From NCBI GenBank assembly GCA_043816955.1, contig JBDRHL010000015.1, positions 1 to 16,976 of the forward strand: a stretch of DNA of 16,976 bases, given 5' to 3'. Numbering within the stretch: the stretch's first letter is position 1; each line of letters begins with the position of its first letter. Both the position numbers and the translations under genes were made by a program. Below are positions 15,701 through 16,976 of the stretch, in pieces. This DNA comes from JBDRHL01 sp043816955 (GTDB lineage: Bacteria > Planctomycetota > Phycisphaerae > Sedimentisphaerales > CAYZTY01). Below the pieces are notes generated by a model. That model worked only from the letters and a program-made list of their open reading frames with translations, ran no database searches and was not told where the DNA came from.

Positions 15701-16637
15701 CGAAGTTCTCATGGTCAATGGTGACACAGATGCCAATGACCTTACAAATCTCACCGCTCACGACGCAAGGTACTGGACAAGCGCCTGGATGGCTGCTTAC
15801 GAGGACGCATGTAACCTCAACGCCGAGTGGGAGCGTGATACGTCTCCGTGGCACGTGCGTTACGGAACCAGCGGCGTCGGTATTCGCGAGTCAAGTGGTT
15901 ACTGGGGCGCCAGCTTTATGCTCGACATCGCCGACTATGGCGCAGGTGACGATTTCATCTTAAAGCTCAAACATATCTACGCCAACAGTAGCACACGAAC
16001 AGCAAATGTGGGAGTAAGCTACCGGCACCAGGGCTACAACAACAAAATTGATGAAGTAGACGGCAGCGACACCTACTATGATGACTGTGTCTACGACCAA
16101 ATGGACTGGCTGGAATCCAGAACCAATTATGAGGATGTAAACGAGCAGACGCAAACCGCCTATAACCGTGGCGCCGACGGGATTGTGTATTTCATATATA
16201 GCTACTACGAAAGTGATCCCAGTTGGTCTCTGGTAGACTGCAATGGCAACGACGTTAATGACAAAATGAAGGGCATTAGTGACGCCGCCAGGGTCATACG
16301 TGCCGACCAGGGCTGGCCGGGAGTTGAGCTTTATTACACGACAGACGCGAATGACCCGAACAATCGAACATCTTTCGTCGACGATGCCAACTATCCCACA
16401 GGCACTATAACTCTCGAGGCGGTTCCGGCAGCTCAGTGCGGAAGCATCCACCATGTTGTTTTTGGAATGAGCACAGATGATGGTCTGCTCTGGGATACAA
16501 CTAACGCCTATAAATCTCCGTACACTGCCAGATACACACTGAGCGCCGGTGAGACGGTAATCTTTAGAGTACAGGCAGTCGACACAATGGGCACAGAATC
16601 AATCTACGCTGCTAATAGGATTAAAGTGAACCAGTAA
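12711..16637 (+). CDS. Gene D: large exported protein with four tandem repeats plus a barrel split by a permuted fifth repeat
   Basis: 1308 residues. I chose ATG 12711: AAAGGAG (12698-12704) lies 6 nt upstream and a clean signal peptide follows (MKRKQSILIVVLLLAVQAIAG). An in-frame ATG at 12555 has a purine-rich AGGGGAG before it but would add 52 residues ahead of the signal. Repeats 1-4 occupy residues 25-186, 196-360, 370-539 and 550-717. The barrel starts at ~721 (DFDIGFYYGY), with GYMIMDEPEDD at D824-E825-P826. It is broken at ~940 by the permuted repeat (C-part 940-982, N-part 997-1117) and resumes at ~1121 (TYYDDCVYDQMDW). An Ig-like domain ends the protein (~1205-1308). Unlike gene C there is no dockerin, and no PEP-CTERM, so it is probably secreted freely or held by its repeats. 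Barrel, insertion and Ig parts are clearly paralogous to gene C. Confidence 0.88.
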   Translation: MKRKQSILIVVLLLAVQAIAGITTDVFDMTNGDTEANDLENLVVHNANYYIQPYWEDDPCDPCDLNAAWVRDTSPDNCRFGTSGVGLRQSTGYWGARFHLDTNSCGTGDYILRLENVTSNSSTKKADVQLWSGTKPVIETLDGETGTVDISFKAWTPDIVDGNIGFYLHAQGSEVCYTNKATLFYVGPDYPGEVCDEFYMTNGDTEASDLTNLIAHEARYYAYSSGDPCDPCDLNTAWQRSTSPHYYRFGSEGVGVRQASGYWGARFKLDPNGHGAGDQFILRLEGVNSNSSTRKADVIVHRQGLSSHVIETLDGETRTVDISFTLTVIDILKDGKIEIKFEPQGSETAYCGVKATLFYVGPAVPGDLTDEFDMTNGDTEANDLANLIAHEARYYPGDPCDANNLGDPCDPCDLNAAWQRNTSPHYDRFGSAGVGVKKALGWRSARFKLDTGGFAVGDNCALRLEDVNSDSMNKIAHVKINQSPTSSRTLETLNSETGTVDIQFTATADDISSDKIEIWFDPNGSQVATCGTKADLYYVDTNWPLGDLVDEFDLTNGDTDANDLTNLTAHDARYWTSVWMAAYEDACDLNAEWQRDTSPWHVRYGTSGIGIRESSGYWGASFMLDIGSYGAGDSFLLRLEDCYSNSSTRIGNVGVSYRHQGYGNVVGEINHSGTVDITFTLTADDISPSGDIYVCIFPKGGYCGEVCYAEKATLYYTPSKDFDIGFYYGYNAPNDNVSWGYALMDMARSGGTIVQELGSAATNEKFFYAAENWGIEVVPYHGFDSNETYDANDVNDLIETIKTRRDNYDSLLAGDNIVGYMIMDEPEDDGGLTQLQLSNYCMYVNLIHQYDPNRDVYVNHSDPTWYDFNEDVAWCTTGPVLNCNSYRIDDRIAHAVNDLGFDGYTMVGHAKKFGDWMAGACGSYNYYGFLGDDCDCSTNMDISFTLDVNDISEGGDTYVCFWPKPDYCGEMCYCGEKATLYYQPAAPNDPNNLDLTDEVLMVNGDTDANDLTNLTAHDARYWTSAWMAAYEDACNLNAEWERDTSPWHVRYGTSGVGIRESSGYWGASFMLDIADYGAGDDFILKLKHIYANSSTRTANVGVSYRHQGYNNKIDEVDGSDTYYDDCVYDQMDWLESRTNYEDVNEQTQTAYNRGADGIVYFIYSYYESDPSWSLVDCNGNDVNDKMKGISDAARVIRADQGWPGVELYYTTDANDPNNRTSFVDDANYPTGTITLEAVPAAQCGSIHHVVFGMSTDDGLLWDTTNAYKSPYTARYTLSAGETVIFRVQAVDTMGTESIYAANRIKVNQ
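12783..13268 (+). repeat. Repeat domain, gene D copy 1 (P type)
   Basis: FDMTNGDTEANDL start, DDPCDPCDLNAAWVRD, IETLDGETGTVDI and GSEVCYTNKATLFYV end. Joined to copy 2 by the linker GPDYPGEVC. Confidence 0.85.
13296..13790 (+). repeat. Repeat domain, gene D copy 2 (P type)
   Basis: FYMTNGDTEASDL start, GDPCDPCDLNTAWQR, HGAGDQFILRLEGVNSNSST and GSETAYCGVKATLFYV end. Very close to gene B copy 3 in its central part. Confidence 0.85.
13818..14327 (+). repeat. Repeat domain, gene D copy 3 (P type, with internal 27-bp duplication)
   Basis: FDMTNGDTEANDL start, with an expanded acidic/Cys segment GDPCDANNLGDPCDPCDLN. WGA is replaced by WRSA and the end is GSQVATCGTKADLYYV. The most diverged copy of the array. 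Confidence 0.85.
14358..14861 (+). repeat. Repeat domain, gene D copy 4 (W type)
   Basis: FDLTNGDTDANDL start, YEDACDLNAEWQR, SGYWGASFMLD, YSNSSTR and GGYCGEVCY end. About 210 bp of its N-part are nearly identical (six differences by eye) to the N-part of the permuted copy 1341 bp downstream. Confidence 0.85.
15528..16061 (+). repeat. Repeat domain inside gene D barrel, circularly permuted (copy 5)
   Basis: C-part at 15528-15656 (43 residues), linker at 15657-15698, N-part at 15699-16061 (121 residues). Same break point and same part lengths as in gene C, with the barrel sequences GDDCDCSTN before and YYDDCVYD after. Confidence 0.8.
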
Positions 16638-16651
16638 CCCTGTGCCTTTAA

Positions 16652-16706
16652 GTGACGGACAGGCAGTTTGACATTGCAGAGTATGCTACTGGGACGTGTG
16701 AGTAAG
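16652..16706 (+). pseudogene. Remnant of a gene-B-like 3' end
   Basis: After the gene D stop, in another frame, the sequence reads ...EYATGTCE-stop, matching the gene B ending LATVTCE-stop. Over 22 bases (16685-16706 against 10183-10204) 19 are identical, and a strong hairpin follows at a similar distance (21 against 23 nt). It looks like a leftover from duplication or replacement of a gene end. Confidence 0.5.
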
Positions 16707-16726
16707 TTCAAGGATGAATGACGTGT

Positions 16727-16754
16727 GCAGCGGGCGGCATTTGCCGCCCGCTGC
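16727..16754 (+). terminator. Hairpin after gene D (probable terminator)
   Basis: GCAGCGGGCGGC and GCCGCCCGCTGC form a perfect 12-bp GC-rich stem with the loop ATTT, 89 nt after the gene D stop. It is followed by AAAATT rather than a T-run, like the hairpin after gene B. Confidence 0.65.
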
Positions 16755-16800
16755 AAAATTGTCAGATAGTTCCAAATCTTCTTGCAATGATTAAACAGAG

Positions 16801-16829
16801 TTGCACTTTACGATTCTGTTAGGTATAAT
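16801..16829 (+). promoter_or_regulatory. Sigma70-type promoter of the right-edge gene
   Basis: TTGCAC (16801-16806), a 17-bp spacer, then a perfect TATAAT (16824-16829). The predicted start near 16836 leaves a ~100-nt leader before ATG 16937. Confidence 0.72.
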
Positions 16830-16898
16830 GCTTAGAATACGAGACTGTAGCAAATTTACCGGTATTTTTAATGTGTTAGGACGGTGATGTCCGATATA

Positions 16899-16929
16899 TC
16901 CTTCAGAAAGTTATTGTTTTTCTGGAGGA
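16899..16929 (+). promoter_or_regulatory. Leader hairpin burying the Shine-Dalgarno sequence
   Basis: TCCTTCAGAAA (16899-16909) pairs with TTTCTGGAGGA (16919-16929) over 11 positions, with one U-G pair and a 9-nt loop. The 3' arm contains the whole GGAGG ribosome site (16924-16928). A small GGAC/GTCC hairpin (16879-16892) precedes it. I recognise no known riboswitch class. Confidence 0.5.
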
Positions 16930-16936
16930 CAATAAA

Positions 16937-16976
16937 ATGTATGGACCCGGAGAATATGTTCCTGATGCAACCGAAG
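16937..16976 (+). CDS. Start of an unidentified gene (truncated by window end)
   Basis: ATG 16937 lies 8 nt after GGAGG (16924-16928) and opens MYGPGEYVPDATE up to the window edge. A second ATG at 16941 in another frame (MDPENMFLMQPK) is also open, but it is 12 nt from the ribosome site and less likely. Too short to assign. It has its own promoter and regulated-looking leader, so it starts a new transcription unit. Confidence 0.5.
   Translation, partial: MYGPGEYVPDATE

Noticed and set aside
6761..16061. Tandem repeats as a CRISPR array or DNA-level satellite
   Set aside because: Units are ~500 bp, stay in frame, vary at synonymous positions and code for a conserved protein domain.

Overview
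The window looks like a chromosomal carbohydrate-use locus from a Planctomycetota-type bacterium (Phycisphaerae / Sedimentisphaerales-like), or possibly Lentisphaerota. This rests on gene content only: a DUF1559-like prepilin, a PEP-CTERM protein, dockerin-like EF-hand repeats in secreted proteins, a GH123/DUF4091 protein, a URO-D-family remnant and a sugar isomerase/epimerase sit together. No rRNA, tRNA, CRISPR array or transposase was seen.

Left arm (minus strand, 1-4733), in reading order: a secreted prepilin-like protein (4733-3903); the remains of a uroporphyrinogen-decarboxylase-family gene with its middle deleted (about 3642-3304); a xylose-isomerase-like sugar isomerase/epimerase (3248-2415); and a large exported GH123/DUF4091 glycosidase-like protein that runs off the window (2271-1).

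Centre (4734-5333): a 600-bp divergent control region. It holds an 18-bp AT palindrome, a perfect 12-bp tandem repeat, a 23-bp imperfect dyad and a good sigma70 promoter (TTGACA-17-TATGCT). That promoter drives a GntR-type helix-turn-helix protein with a LacI-like sugar-sensing domain (5334-6455).

Right arm (plus strand, 6680-16637): four consecutive genes for exported proteins built from about ten copies of one ~165-residue, Trp/Cys-rich domain that I do not recognise. Gene A (6680-7345) has one copy and a PEP-CTERM anchor. Gene B (7576-10203) has three copies, two separated dockerin-like halves and a CBM9-like C-terminus. Gene C (10301-12451) has a glycosidase-like barrel, an Ig-like domain and a dockerin pair. 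Gene D (12711-16637) has four tandem copies followed by the same barrel and Ig-like domain. In C and D the barrel is interrupted at the same point by one copy of the repeat in circularly permuted order (C-terminal part, array-type linker, N-terminal part). This is the most unusual structure in the window. The single-copy gene A fixes the normal order, so the permutation does not depend on where one chooses to cut a tandem array.

Right edge: gene D is followed by a short remnant and hairpin resembling the 3' end of gene B. Then come a sigma70-like promoter (TTGCAC-17-TATAAT), a ~100-nt leader ending in a hairpin that buries the Shine-Dalgarno sequence, and the first codons of another gene.

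Working model (inference): the GntR/LacI-type regulator senses a sugar and controls the adjacent array of surface or secreted glycan-binding and glycan-cleaving proteins. The GH123-like protein and the isomerase would process the same or a related glycan. The shared repeat is displayed through different anchors: PEP-CTERM, dockerin, or none.
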